A stretch of DNA of 64,000 nt from Canna indica (Eukaryota; Streptophyta; Magnoliopsida; Zingiberales; Cannaceae): positions 41,620,001 through 41,684,000 of the forward strand of contig CP136895.1 of NCBI GenBank assembly GCA_034359265.1. The letters are read 5' to 3'. Made by a program: the position numbers and the translations under genes. Position 1 is the first letter of the stretch. Every line of letters starts with the position of its first letter. The notes under the pieces are model-generated. The model did no database searches, had not been told where the DNA came from, and was given only the letters and a program-made list of their open reading frames with translations. This document shows, piece after piece, positions 33,593 through 45,382 of this stretch.

Positions 33593-33646
33593 GACAATCT
33601 CACCTAAAGACATTAACCAAAGAAATTATCATTGATTGACAGAATC

Positions 33647-36600
33647 ATGTCGGCTGATCGAAGTTGGATGTACCGACGTCTTGATCGTGGAGCTTTAACG
33701 AATGAGTTTCAATTAGGCGTAACGTACTTCCTAAATTTCGCCTATTCGAATCAGAATTTCGTTAGCATCGGTGATCAAATCCGATGTCCGTGCCGCATTT
33801 GTTCGAATGGACGATTTTTGGATCGGGAGACTGTCACTCTGCATCTATATAGCAAAGGATTTGTACCAAGATATTTTCTATGGACTTGTCACGGGGAGTC
33901 ATACGAAGTCGGGACGTCGAGTAATCCTGTCGTTCAGACATATGGTGAATCTTCCTCTGCTGGTGCTTCTTCATCCAGTCAATCTAATCCCTATAGAACT
34001 ATGATACTTGATAGTCTTGGGGGTCAATTCCACCTGAATGATAATGTTGATCGGCCAATTCTTCAGACATCAGTCCCACCAGATACTACAGCAGTTGATA
34101 TCACAGAAGTACAAACGGCGGTAGAGATTGAATTACCGAATAAAGAAGCTGCAGAATTTTACGAGATGTTGAAAGCTGCCGATGAACCTTTGTATGAGAA
34201 TTGTCCTAAATACACTAGGTTTTCAGCAATGACACAGCTCCTAAACATCAAGGCCGATTGTAATATCAGCGGAGTTACGTATGATCGAATTGTAGGATTG
34301 ATTAATGGAATGCTGCCTACTGATAACAAGTTTGAGCCTACTTTTTATAAAACTAAAAAGCTGATGAGAAAATTGGGGCTTGGGTACGAAAAAATACATG
34401 CATGCCAAAATAACTGCATTTTATATTATAAAGAAAATGTGCAGTTGGATAAATGCCCTGTATGTCAACATTCTCGTTACAAGGAGAAGAAATCGGTCCG
34501 ACAGAAAAATATTCCGTTTAAGGTCGCGGTCTTGTGGACAATCAATGATTTCCCGGCGTACGGCATGTTGTCTGGTTGGAGCACTCACGGCCGACTCTCT
34601 TGTTCGTATTGTATGGAACACTCTAAATCAATCAGTCTTCAGAACGGACGAAAAATCTCATTCTTTGATTGTCATCGTCGATTCCTACCGGCTAATCATC
34701 AGTATCGAAGGAATCGTAATAAATTTACTAAGGGCAGAGTCGAAAGAGATGGGCCACCACCGATGTTGTCTAGTGAACAAATGTTAGCACGTGTTTCAGC
34801 ACTTCCAGATATAGTATTTGGTCGCAATGAAAGAGTGTCAGGTTTTGGCCAAACACATAACTGGGTGAAAAAAGTATCTTTTGGGAATTGCCCTATTGGA
34901 GTTCATTATTGATTCGACATAATTTAGATGTCATGCACATTGAAAAAAATATGTTTGATAATATTTTCAACACTTTGATGGATATTTCCGGAAAAACTAA
35001 AGATAATGTCAAAGCCCGACATGATATGAAAATACTTTGTAAAAGACCAGAGTTGGAGTTACAAGAGGTCAACGGACGATATCTGAAACCGAAGGCCCTA
35101 TATGTGTTAAATAAACAACAGATCAAAGATGTTTATCAATGGGTAAAAGAACTCAGATTACCCGATGGATATGCTTCAAACTTATCTCGATGTGTGAACG
35201 TCGATGATTGCAAAATATCGGGGATGAAGAGCCATGATTGTCATGTATTCATGCAGAGATTACTTCCGATTGCATTTCGAGATCTTCTACCTGATAATAT
35301 TTGGGGTCCGTTGACTGAATTAAGTATGTTTTTTAGAAACATCTGTGCAAATGTCCTTCGAGTCGAAGATATGTCAACACTTGAAAATAATATTGTTGAA
35401 ATCATATGCAAGCTGGAGCAGTTTTTCCCTCATGCATTTTTTGACTCGATGGAGCATCTACCGATACACTTGGCATACGAGGCACGAGTTGGTGGCCCCG
35501 TTCAATATCGGTGGATGTACTTATTTGAAAGATACATGAATCGTCTGAAGAAAAAAGTAAAGAACATCGCAGCTGTTGAAGGATCAATATCTGAATCGTA
35601 TATCATCCAAGAAATTTCAACATTCTGCTCATTTTACTTTGAATCGACAGTACAGACAAGATTTGATCATCTTCCACGTAACGAAGACGGGGGTGTTCGA
35701 CATTCAGATGGATGTTTAAATATATTTTGTCACTCTGGTCGTGCTTTTGGTTCTCGTCCATCTCGACACTTAAGCGATGAAGAGTATCATTTGGCACACT
35801 TGTATGTATTACTCAATTGTCCAGAGATTGAACAATTCATTGAAATATTTGACATTGAGATGGTGCAAAAATACTCTATTCACAACGATGAAGAATTGGA
35901 GAGATTACGGAATCGTGATTTCCCTACTTGGATTTAGACTTACAGCAAAGATCACAGAGCTAAAATAGATGAAAGAATATTTGAGTTTGTTAGTGGACCG
36001 TCGCGACTTGTGTCGTGCTATAGCAGATATTTTGTTAATGGGTATAAATTTCACACGGTTGAATATGCATTTACAAAGAAGACGATGAATGCTGGGGTTT
36101 GTGTGAAAGGGACAACCTATGTTGAATGTGATATGGATTTTTATGGACTGGTGGAAGAAGTGATAGAGTTGCACTACTTCGGCTTGAAATCAGTTATTCT
36201 ATTTAGATGTCAATGGTTCGATACAACAGAAAGGGGCATGAAAGTTCATCCAAAATACAAACTTGTTGAGGTTAATTACAAATCTAAATTGGCAGCAAAT
36301 GAGCCTTTTATATTGGCATCACAAGCCGAACAAGTATATTACGCGAAGTATCCGGCTTGAAATAAAGATAGAGCAGATTGGCGTGTAGTCTGTAAGACAA
36401 AAGGTAGAGGAAAAATTGATCTGATAGTAGGAGAAAATGAGCTGATACCTGATATGACACATGGTTTCTATCAAGAAGATGATCCTCCTGCTGTAGATCG
36501 TATTATTCCAATACTCGAGGATGCAGACACAACGTCAATTCAGTTAGAAGTTGAATATGCTGATGATGACGATCATGAAATTGAGGAAGCTGGAGATGAA

Positions 36601-36663
36601 GAAGATGAAGAAGAGGAAGAAGAGGAAGAATTAGAAGACTATTATTCAGATGATGAGGAATAA
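33647..36663 (+). pseudogene. CACTA transposase (TNPD/TNP2-like), broken
   Basis: Start chosen at ATG 33647, giving MSADRSWMYRRL, the usual N-terminus. Domains in order: transposase-associated zinc domain (Transpos_assoc, CPCRICSNGR), Transposase_21 (ACQNNCILYYKE, CPVCQHSRY, WTINDFPAYGMLSGWSTHG, then RHNLDVMHIEKNMFDNI), DUF4218 (LPIAFRDLLPD, MEHLPIHLAYEARVGGPVQYRWMYLFERYM), DUF4216 (GLKSVILFRCQWFD), and an acidic tail. Lesions: a one-base frameshift in an A run at 34868-34873, an in-frame TAG at 35935-35937, and an in-frame TGA at 36358-36360. About 130 catalytic-core residues usual between the NIPFK and AVLWTINDF positions also seem to be missing. No active transposase is expected. Confidence 0.9.
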
Positions 36664-36738
36664 TTGTAAAGTATATATTTTATTAAATATATCTCTACTA
36701 TTTATACAATAATCTGATTATATGTCTATTCGACAGAT

Positions 36739-38272
36739 ATGTCTGGTCGTGGTTATCGTCGCAGGAGAGCTTCGGAGTCTCCGATCGGTGAGACTCCTAC
36801 ACTTACTCATGCTGCTGATCCTCCTGTTGTTGATCCTCATGCCGATGATACTGCCGAGGCTAGTACATCCAGACGCAGGCGGCCATGCGGGCCGAACAGG
36901 TGGCAGCCTCCACCAGCCACAGAGTCACGTAGATTTATTAGCGTGATTGGGGAGCGGTAATATATCATGAATTATGAATAATTACAAATTCATTATATCA
37001 TAATATATTAAAATTTATTTTTGTTGTGCAGGTTCGAGCAAGAAGAAGTGTCGAGGATCATTTCTTCTACTATTCGACGATACATACACGGGGCATGGCC
37101 TACGTGGTCTCACGTGCCTAGCGAGCACGTCGACATATTATGGCGCGAGTTTGAGGTACGTATTATTATTATTTTTACATGCATGATGATTAATATTGGT
37201 ACTGATATTATTATTTTGCAGGCTCGCGATACATGGGCCGAGGACCAAAGGCCCTTCATTTACGCTGCCTGGGAGGCTATTTCCCGGGCAAGGTACAACG
37301 AGCAGCTGGGGCAGGCTCGGTCCCAGGCGATGGCCCGAGCTGGGACCACTAACATCGCGGAGACTCGGGGATACGGCCCCGATTGGATTACTCCAGATAT
37401 ATGGGACCAGCTCGTGGGAATATGGTCGACGAATCGATGGCAGGAGGTTTCTCGGAATGCGGCTAGAAATCGCATGTCGGGGGGAGCAGCGCGTCACACC
37501 GGCGGCTCTGTTGCATTTGCAGTGCACGCGAACCGTATGGTAAGTATACCTTTTAATTATATATTTTATTTGTTACTATGTGTACTAATTAATGTATTTG
37601 TTTTATAAATGTAGACGACGGTGTCGGATGACGGGACTGTCCAGCGACCCTCCCCGATGGCGGTGTTTGAGCAGACTCACCATCGAGCACATGGGACGAG
37701 GGAGTACATCGACAACTGCGCTGCATACATTATGGTAATTATATATTTGTTTAAATTATTCATTATATATTTATAATTTAAGTTTTATGATAAATATTAA
37801 ACAAAAAATCAAACTCGAGTAGGAGACCTACAGCCAAACGGTGGTGCAGCGCGGGGGCACCCCCGAGGACTTTGACGCAGCAACGTGGGTCGAGGCCGCA
37901 GGTGGCTGGGACCATGGCCGCGTATATGGCTTTGCAGATAGTGGTCATGCGCGAGCCGTACTAGGGCCACTTGGGACACCGACCCCTCCGGTCGCTGGTG
38001 AGCGGTCGTCCACCTCTAGATCCAGTTATGATCATAGTAGTAGAATAAGGACTCTAGAGGACACGGTCGCGCGTCAGACTGAGATAATGGAGCGCCAGAG
38101 TCAGATGATGGCGGATATACAAGCTATGCTACGCAACATGTCAGGTCATCCCGAAGCAGGCATCTCTTCGGCATCATCTAATCCATCGTCCTCGAGTCAG
38201 TCCACGCCGGTGTACACTCAAGCACTCCAGACCCCGCCATATGATCCAGACCATTCTCCATCGTCATCGTGA
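36739..38272 (+). CDS. CACTA TNPA-like protein (Transposase_24 / Ptta family), five exons
   Basis: Predicted exons 36739-36956, 37032-37155, 37222-37539, 37615-37734 and 37823-38272 all have GT...AG introns and join in frame to a 409-residue protein. The start MSGRGYRRRR is basic. The conserved centre is FEQEEVSRIISSTIRRYI, ARDTWAEDQRPFIYAAWEAI, WITPDIWDQLVGIWSTNRWQ, then HTGGSVAFAVH, typical of plant Transposase_24. After it come MAVFEQTHHRAHG and a C-terminal coiled coil (RTLEDTVARQTEIMERQSQMMADIQAML) with a serine-rich tail. En/Spm TNPA proteins bind subterminal motifs and bring the ends together. Its reading frame is undamaged, unlike the neighbouring transposase, so it could act in trans. 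Confidence 0.85.
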
Positions 38273-38548
38273 GATTTTTTTTATATTGACTTTGTTACTG
38301 AGATAATGGACTTGTTTAATTTATTTTGTTTGGATATTGATACTTCAATTTTGCATTTGAATAGTTTTTATACTATTGTGGATAATTATCAATATAAATA
38401 TAATTGTTTTGATGTATATCTTGGTGTATTTGTGATGTGTGAATGAATGTGTGTATGAGTGTATGGGTGTGTGAGTTATGTATCAGATAATGTATCAATG
38501 TATCAATGGAAATTTTAAATTTTAAATTTTTTTATTACCAGGTTCACA
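38273..38548 (+). other. CACTA 3' region between TNPA-like gene and subterminal array
   Basis: AT-rich sequence with a gtgtgtatgagtgtatgggtgtgtga stretch near 38450-38475. It is the likely 3' UTR of the TNPA-like gene. No gene. Confidence 0.5.
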
Positions 38549-38898
38549 TCATCAGCAACGGCTTTCCCACGGCCGTCTGTGGGAAAGCCGTTGCTAAAAG
38601 TGTATCGAAAGCCGTTGCTGATGACCTACAGCAACGGCTTAGCGACGGGATTTTACTAACGGTGTTGCTACGGGCTCACCAGCCGTTGCTATTAATGTTA
38701 TCCGTAATGGCTCCGGGTCCATGGCAAAACCGTTGCTGATAATATTTTTAGCAACGGCCCGAGCGGCCGTTGCTGATCCGTTGCTAAGTTATCAGCAACG
38801 CGATTTTCTGCCACGGCTCCATTGCAACGGCTCCGACCGTTGCTGATGATCTTCAGCAACGGCATCAGCCGTTGCTGATGCCCATTTTTCTAGTAGTG
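38549..38898 (+). repeat. CACTA right subterminal repeat array and TIR
   Basis: About fourteen CAGCAACGGC or GCCGTTGCT motifs in both orientations, denser than on the left. The terminus is TTTCTAGTAGTG. Neighbouring motifs pair into hairpins such as cagcaacggc...gccgttgctg. Confidence 0.88.
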
Positions 38899-39285
38899 AA
38901 TTTTTGGCCTTGTTCGGTCGATCGACCGATCGACTGAAGTGGCTACTGCCATTTTTCTGCCTTGTTCGGTCGACCGAACCTATGCTAAGGTTGTTTTCTA
39001 CATTTGTTTTGTTACACACTTTTTTATGGGTTTCGTTACCAAGTTTTGACTTGGATAACTTTACAAATAGGCTTGGGATGAGATCCTAGGGGTATATTAC
39101 ATAGAATCTATTTGATAATTTTACGAGTTCTATTTAATCTACATCCGGACCCTTTTCGACGATTTTGCGATTCTCCGAGCAAAATTCGCGTGTGTATCGT
39201 AACCTCAACTTGAACTTAAATACATGTTTGTTAGCATCAAAGTAGAGATCGAAGCCAAAGGGGAACCCTTGGGCCAACAACCTGG

Positions 39286-39415
39286 TGCCATCCGGTAACG
39301 ACGGAATGGAGATCGGCTTCACAGCAGGCTGCAAATCAATGCAGAACTCAATCTCCCTCTCTGGAGGCAACCTTGGCAACTCCTCTAGAAACACATCAGA
39401 GAACCCGCATACCAT
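39286..39415 (-). pseudogene. pol: Gypsy-2 reverse transcriptase N-terminal part
   Basis: Reads MVCGFSDVFLEELPRLPPER followed by EIEFCIDLQPAVKPISIPS, the conserved entry to Gypsy RT. The reading then drifts at a frameshift and is cut by the solo LTR at 39280. It resumes on the other side at 31417. Confidence 0.85.
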
Positions 39416-39549
39416 GGGCGTCCCTCGATATCTCTAGCCGCATCTCCGCCTCCCTCTGCCACCGATACAAAAGCCAAGAAGGATTGGCATCCACCTAGAA
39501 GTAGCTTCCTGGCCTTGAGAGCCGAGATGGCTACCAACGAGTCTCCCAT

Positions 39550-40480
39550 TCCCTCACCCTAGAAGGAAAATTGGGGCAATCCGGGCTTAATGAAGGTCAC
39601 AGTCTTAGCCCTGCAGTCCACTGAGGCGAAATGGTCCGCCAATCAGTCCATGCTCAGAATCACATCAAACTCCAGCATCGGCAGGAGTGTTAATTCGACC
39701 ATCAGTACGTGCCCACAAATGACCACCTCGCAGCCCCGAAAGACTGTCTCTACCAGCACAGAAATGCCCGTAGGCGTAGACACCACAAGAGGCAACTCAA
39801 GAACAGAGGGCTTCCATGTCAACTTAGCAGCAAACAAAGCAAATACAAAAGTGTGCATAACACACAGATCAAACAAGACATATGCAACTACAGAACCAAC
39901 AACAAGGTTACCTGACACTACTTCCATGGACGCCTCAGCGCCCTCTTGGTTCATAGCAAACACCCGTGCAGTGGATCTCTCTGAACCACTAGCTCGCTGG
40001 CCTCCATCCTGAGTCTGACCCCTCTGAACCACGGAACCCACTGACATCGGTGCCTTTCCTTTGGTTTGATCAGGCTGCTGACTGCCCCTTGCCAGGACAA
40101 TCCTTTCTATAGTGCCCAGTCTGCCCACAGCTGAAACATACCTCTGAATGTCCCCAGCAAGCTCCTCAGTGCTTCCTATGACATCGGTTACACTGTTGTG
40201 GCCTGGGCCTCCGTTGCGAACCTCCAGATGACGCCCTTGGTCCTGAACCCCTGTGGTCTTAGGAAATGTCAGGACCTCCGCCCTGCTGGGAGTCCACTGT
40301 CCTGAGAGTACCCTCATAGTGAGTTAGACGACTCCCTGAGTGCTGGGGCTAAAACTTTTTCTTCTGGGGTCCATCATGCCTGTCTGTCGGTACCAGTGCC
40401 TCCTTCCTGAGCGCCTCATCTACAACCCGAGCAAAGAAAGTATCCTCCATGTAATGGATCAGTCTGGCAATCTGCGGCCT
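39550..40480 (-). pseudogene. pol: Gypsy-2 zinc knuckle region and aspartic protease
   Basis: One frame (40317-39643) carries a degraded knuckle region, the QPDQTKGKAPMSVGSVVQRG linker also present in the tandem copies, and a protease domain. The catalytic motif reads FDLCVMH rather than DxG, so the protease site is lost. The domain ends LPMLEFDVILSMD. RT follows downstream. Confidence 0.8.
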
Positions 40481-41161
40481 CAGTCATCGACAAACCTCTT
40501 GACCCTGGTGGTCTTTGTGGCTATCAAGGTGGGATGGTACTTCGAGAGTCGAGTGAACTCCATCTCATAGTCCATCACTGACATACTGACGGTCTGACGC
40601 AGTAGCCCGCCTGTCCCGTATGCTCAGCGACATATACTTCTCCACCAGAGCAGCTCTAAAGTCCTCCTAGGTAGGGGGTGGTGCATTTGCTGCTCTGCGG
40701 TCCCTCCAAGTGTGAAGTCAATCCTTGGCTGGTCCTCTCAGTTGTAACCCGATCAGTCGAGCAGTCGTCTTAGAAGAATAACCGAGCTCCCTGCACAGCT
40801 TATAGCAATCCCCAAGGAAACTGGTGACCTCCACCCACTGATCTATCCCTGTATACTCCGATGGCCTGAATGTAACAAAATCTGTATATGATGGTGCTCT
40901 GGGGGCTCTAACCACCGATGCCACTGGCTGGACCACCTCTAGTGCTGCGGGTACAATCGGCACATGTTGTGGCTGCTGTCTCAGTTCCTGCTCCCTGCGG
41001 AGTGCCTTTGTCAGCTCAACCACTCTAGCCTGCCACTGCACAACCATGGGATCCTGCCCCATATCCTCTCGGGCCTGCGGTGGTCTCCCACGACCCCGGC
41101 CTTGGCGCTCAGTGAAGTTGCTATCACTACCGCTCCTTGCGGCATCAAAGGTCTCCATCAA
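40480..41161 (-). pseudogene. gag: Gypsy-2 gag
   Basis: The reading begins METFDAARSG at 41161 and holds a coiled region (VVELTKALRREQELRQQ), FVTFRPSEYTGIDQWVEVTSFLGDCYKLCRELGY and ARLIGLQLRGPAKD of the retrotransposon gag domain. It then stops at 40718. The C-terminal piece MDYEMEFTRLSKYHPTLIA is in another frame near 40580-40500. This copy retains the N-terminal gag that both tandem Gypsy copies lack. Confidence 0.82.
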
Positions 41162-41349
41162 TCTGGAATCACCAGAAAGAAAATATCATGCTTAGTCAAT
41201 TTAATTCACCCTAACATTTTGCAAACTTAACCAGAAGTCACGCTGAGGTGCAGACTTAGCCCATTAATCTCATAACATGCCCCTACTTTATACCGACATG
41301 CTAGCAATGCCCTATACGGTGACAACTCTAGATCGTAATCAGATCGAAC

Positions 41350-41369
41350 CACATGCTCTGATACCATAT
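41350..41369 (-). other. Gypsy-2 primer-binding site
   Basis: On the minus strand the sequence after the LTR end TGTGACA is ATATGGTATCAGAGCATGTG, containing the iMet-tRNA complement TGGTATCAGAGC. Confidence 0.88.
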
Positions 41370-43907
41370 TGTCACACCCCAACTCCGGGTCACGTGACCA
41401 GCTAGGGTATACGTGCCTATACCATGCAACCTAACCCATGCACATGCCAACTCAACAACAAAACATAGCAGAAATAAATGAACGAGTTTTATTTCAAATG
41501 GAAAACCAAACCAGAATTCATTATAAGTAAATTTAGCGAAATAATAAAGTGCGAAAATAATAAATTAAGTTCAACTTGTTCATTTACAAATGAAATCTGA
41601 CATAAAGACATGAATGTCCCCAAGGGACTACAACTCCAAAATATGAAAATACAAGTGCATGACTAACTACCAAAAACTCGACTACGATCCCTAACTAGAA
41701 CTGTTATGAGTCAATGTAGTTCCTCTGCCCTCCAGCCGCGCTAAGTGCTCCAGCCCACCTCACCGGTCAGGCTCTGCAAAATAAAAATAAACGACAACGG
41801 ATGAGTTCAAAAGAACTCAGTGAGCGGTTCTACCAACCCCCACGAAAAACCAATCATAGAGATAAAGCATAAGCAAAACACCTATCTCAAACAGAAATAA
41901 AGTCACGAGGGTGTGACTAGTTATCAGGCCATCTGGCCACCACCTGCCCGAAGGCAACCATCACTCTAGTAGTGAAGTATAACAGGCCTAAGCCTACCAT
42001 GCCCTAAGGCAACAACACATACTAGGATAATCGGGATTGGCCCATCCGAACTTGCTCCTTTAAGATATCACACGAATAATCAGGATTTGCACGTCCAAAC
42101 TTATTCCTTAAAAGCAACTCAGGAATAATCGGGATTTGCCTGTCCGAACTTATTCTACGAGGCAATACAGGAACAATCAGGATTTGCCCATCCGAACTTA
42201 TTCCAAAAGATAACGTATGAATAATCGGGATTTGCCCATCCGAACTTATTCCTTTAAATATAGAATCTTGGGAACAATAGAGATTTATCCGTCCGAACTT
42301 ATTCCACAAGATACGCATGAATAATCGGTATTTGCTCATCGGAACTTGTTCCATAGGTTGGGAATTAGCCATCCAATCTTCCAAGCCTAGCCCGTAATCC
42401 GGCTCCTAACCGAGCCTCTCCACCATTCAATAAGATATGGCACGACATGACCTAAGTCAAGTGTCTCCTACGGTGTCTTAGGGATGTCTCTATTGGGAAA
42501 ACTCCACAACATCCAATGCCCGATCCCAACTCCTAGACCCGTAATATCATAAACTTGTGGGGTTTTATTTCATGCATAACATTTATTTGTTGGTTCATAA
42601 CAGATTATGTTGTCCCTTCCATTTTAATTATGCAATTAAAATTTATTATCACCAAAATTAGGGTTTTGTTTAGGGTTTTATTCTCAAATTATTGTTGAGC
42701 CCCAAACTGGTGTATCTAACCCAAATCTGGTCTCCAGAGTGTGTCCTATGTTTCCAAACTATGTTTTCTGGTCAAAATGATAAGTTACACAACTATATTC
42801 AATAAACTATGCACATCATAAACAAAATCTCAAAATCAGCCTTGATTCATCAACTCAGCATTATAAAGAAATAAATCCAAAAATTTACATAATATAAATC
42901 TCTAATTTACCATCACATCAGATTTATAATTATTAGGATAAATCTCATAAAACCATATTTGTTAAACAAGATTAACAAGCATCACAACCATCTTTAATTA
43001 AAAACCAACTTTTAAGATCAAGAATTTATATCAAGAACCCCATGCCATCAAGATCAAATCCCATCTTTGAAACCCATGATAAATTTCCAAAAATCAAAGA
43101 ATTTATATAAAAGCATGCATCAATATTATAAGCATCCAAATTAATAAACAAATTGAATCATGGATGGCAAGATAATACCCTTCACTTAGGTATTTCATCG
43201 AACACCTTGAGGGCACCATCTTCTTCCACCTTGGCCGAGCACCCCTAGGGTATTCCTAGGGTGGCTGAGCCACCAAGGGAAATCCTCGGGTTCCCTCCCA
43301 CAAGTTGACACAAGATTCGATAATCAATACCCACGATTTTACGAAAAACACAAGAAAATAATAACATCGCCCAAACCGGCTCAAGAACACGAGGAAACCC
43401 GAGAAAGGAGGGGTAAAACCACTCACATGAATAGGAAAAAGGATTAGAGGAGAATTTCCAATCGACGGCCTTCGAATCCGGCTCCAAGGGATGGTGGCTC
43501 GGCTCAAAGAAGGGGGAAGAGGGGGTGGCGGCTCCACTCCAAGCCGTCGGCTTCAAGAGAGGGGAAGAGAGAGAGGGGTGGCTCGACTCGGCTGGGCGGC
43601 TCCTCTTTGCTCGACTCCAAGGAAGGATAGAGGGGGAGGAAGGGGCTCGGCAGCTCAGGCGGCGGCTGCTTGGATCTGCAACCCGCTAACCCACACTAAC
43701 CTCATGAATAAATACCAACAAACACATGCACATGAAACATAATTAATCAATTAGCTATATAATTATAATTCATAATTCAACTTACCCAAGCTCACAAGCT
43801 CGCACCGGACCATGAGTCGACTCGGCTTGGCCTCAGACTAGCCCGCTAGGCTAACAAACACAAACATAAATGGAGATCTAATAAATAATAATATCTAGGA
43901 TATTACA
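41370..43907 (-). repeat. Gypsy-2 5' LTR (2538 bp)
   Basis: On the plus strand it starts TGTCACACCCCAACTCCGGG and ends GGATATTACA. It shares the block aactcagtgagcggttct with the tandem Gypsy LTRs but is otherwise diverged. Around 42022-42350 it holds six to seven degenerate tandem units of about 50-60 bases (ggaataatcgggatttgcc followed by catccgaacttattcc). The GC-rich part at 43490-43680 has no supportable gene. Confidence 0.85.
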
Positions 43908-44130
43908 CATCATATGTTGCATCTATAGTTATTCATACATTATGATGAACCCCATGAACCAAAGCAATGATTCTAGGGCCATGATGAGATCATGCTGGTG
44001 AGAGCTAGAATCAAGAGGCCCTAGTTCAAAATGTCCCTAGTCATAGGATCACCGAGTAAGGAATCAGTGACTCCGGTAAGACTAGTACACCTGATACATG
44101 CTCTATTGTAGATGGTAGCTGGACTGGACT
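43908..44130 (+). repeat. Copia LTR fragment
   Basis: Matches the inverted Copia arm at 2350-3159 and the LTR at 27839: shared phrases include atgaaccccatgaac, gccatgatgagatcatg and ggatcaccgagta. It is a third fragment of that LTR family. Confidence 0.7.
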
Positions 44131-44189
44131 AGAACTACTGGGTCTGGTCGTGCTAGACCAAGCAACACCCCATCCCCTCATTGCGAACC

Positions 44190-44860
44190 AGACCACGCGA
44201 CCCCATCAGGGGGCTTCGCCCCAACTACATCCCTTAGTCAGGCTCGAACTAGGCTAAGCGATTCTGCCCAGGGACCCCACCTGGCCCCATAAGGATATTT
44301 ACATTCTACATTATCAAAATATATATGCTCGGTATCTCCGGGATCGACCCCAACCTACTTTAGGCAACCTCGCTCTAATATTCTCGGGCGGCAACACCAT
44401 CCCTCCCTGCAATACAAATAGACACGACGCACCCAAGTAACCCTAAGTTCTAATTCCACAAACCTCCACCTTGGAGTCACCCTAACTTGTCCATCGGAGT
44501 GTCTTTTGCCCCCCTCCCTCCCATTGCGAACCCCATCCCCTCATTGCGAACCAAACTGCGCAACCCCATCAGGGGGCTTTGCCCCAACTGCATCCCTTAA
44601 TCAGGCTCGAACCAGGCTAAGCGACTCTCCCACATAAGGATATCTGCATTCTACCTTAACAGAAAAAATATACGCCTGGCATCTCCGGGATTGACCCTGA
44701 CGTATTTTAGGCAACCTCGCTGCAACATTCTCGGGCAACAACATTGTCCCTCCTTGCAATACAAATAGATACGGTGCACCCAGATAACTCTAAGTTCCAA
44801 TTCCACAAACCCCCACCTTGGAGTCACCTTAACTTGTGCATCGAAGTGTCTTTTGCCCCC
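44190..44860 (+). repeat. Tandem duplication of about 340 bp, followed by a poly-C tract
   Basis: Two copies (about 44190-44515 and 44530-44860) share ccccatcagggggctt, atccttgg-like and tctccgggat blocks in the same order. A run of about 18 C residues follows at 44861-44878. I see no convincing coding frame or LTR boundary. Confidence 0.7.
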
Positions 44861-44879
44861 TCCCCCCCCCCCCCCCCCG

Positions 44880-45382
44880 GTTCATCCCATTACAAGTTTT
44901 TGAAGAGGGTGAGTACTCCTATGAAGTCTCAGCCTGGTTCCAATTCAAACAAGAAACCCTATGGTGCTTCAACTACTAGTGAACAGTCTATTCTTGAGAA
45001 ACTCTTTAATGCAAAGGGAAACCATGTTTTTGCCTCAACAACAACTTATTTCAATTGAGAAGAAAGTCATTAAGCACTTCATTGCAAGTTCAACAAGTCC
45101 TATTTCTCCCTCCTCTGGTAGTCTTTCAAATTCTTCAAGCTCTGATTGATCTTGGTACTCTCACTAGTTCTCCTTTGGCTTATTATGCCAAAAAGGGGGA
45201 GAAATGATACATCTAGTTGCAACCTTTTTTATTTTGCCCATTCTTTGGTTGCAACTATGATTGTTTTGACTACTATGACTGTTTGTTTGTCTGTGTGACT
45301 TTGCTAATTGTACTATTTTATCTATGGTTGTGGATGAGTGGATGACTATTGTGTTTTGCCAAATAAGCCAAAGGGGGAGATT
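44880..45382 (+). other. Remnant internal region of an LTR element with PPT
   Basis: A short readable stretch (FLKRVSTPMKSQPGSNSNKK) is not assignable to a family. Further on, the tract CCAAAGGGGGAGAT (45369-45382) stands directly before TGTTAGTG, as a PPT before a 3' LTR. A duplicate tract lies about 316 bases downstream. Confidence 0.5.

Larger units (their letters stand above)
32310..38898 (+). mobile_element. CACTA (En/Spm-type) DNA transposon, 6589 bp
   Basis: Terminal inverted repeats begin CACTACTAGAAA at both ends (32310-32321 and the reverse complement ending at 38898). The 3-base target duplication aat (32307-32309 and 38899-38901) is perfect and diagnostic for the superfamily. Subterminal arrays of AGCAACGGC in both orientations lie at each end. 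Two genes follow in the usual order: a TNPD/TNP2-like transposase (broken) and a TNPA-like Transposase_24 gene (apparently intact). Confidence 0.95.
31418..39280 (-). repeat. Solo LTR of the TR-GAG family (about 1.27 kb net), split by CACTA
   Basis: The left piece is 31418-32309 and the right piece 38902-39280. Ends are TGTTGAATG...GGGCCAACA. Flanks are agctg (31413-31417) and acctg (39281-39285), a 4/5 match, inside the Gypsy-2 RT. TATAAATA on the minus strand is at 32091-32084. The palindromic array is split by CACTA (about 32140-32285 and 38908-38975). The block ttatagtggttcggcc...ctccactacc of the family is at about 31601-31640. Confidence 0.87.
30287..43907 (-). mobile_element. Gypsy-2: truncated Ty3/Gypsy element with nested solo LTR and CACTA
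   Basis: Minus-strand order: 5' LTR 43907-41370, PBS, gag, protease, start of RT (39415-39286), nested insertion (39280-31418), rest of RT, and RNase H, ending abruptly at 30287. Integrase, PPT and 3' LTR are missing. It is related to the tandem Gypsy compound but diverged. Its RT keeps the FIDD active site. Confidence 0.87.

Noticed and set aside
37138..37527. A minus-strand open frame opposite the TNPA-like gene
   Set aside because: Antisense shadow of exon 3, which has matching splice sites and family motifs on the plus strand.
43245..43742. GC-rich open frames on both strands near 43.5 kb
   Set aside because: They lie inside the Gypsy-2 LTR, show low-complexity Gly/Arg/Pro composition, and match no domain.
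44744..45058. A 104-codon frame spanning the poly-C tract
   Set aside because: It joins unrelated repeat sequences across the poly-C run and has no family pattern that I can name.
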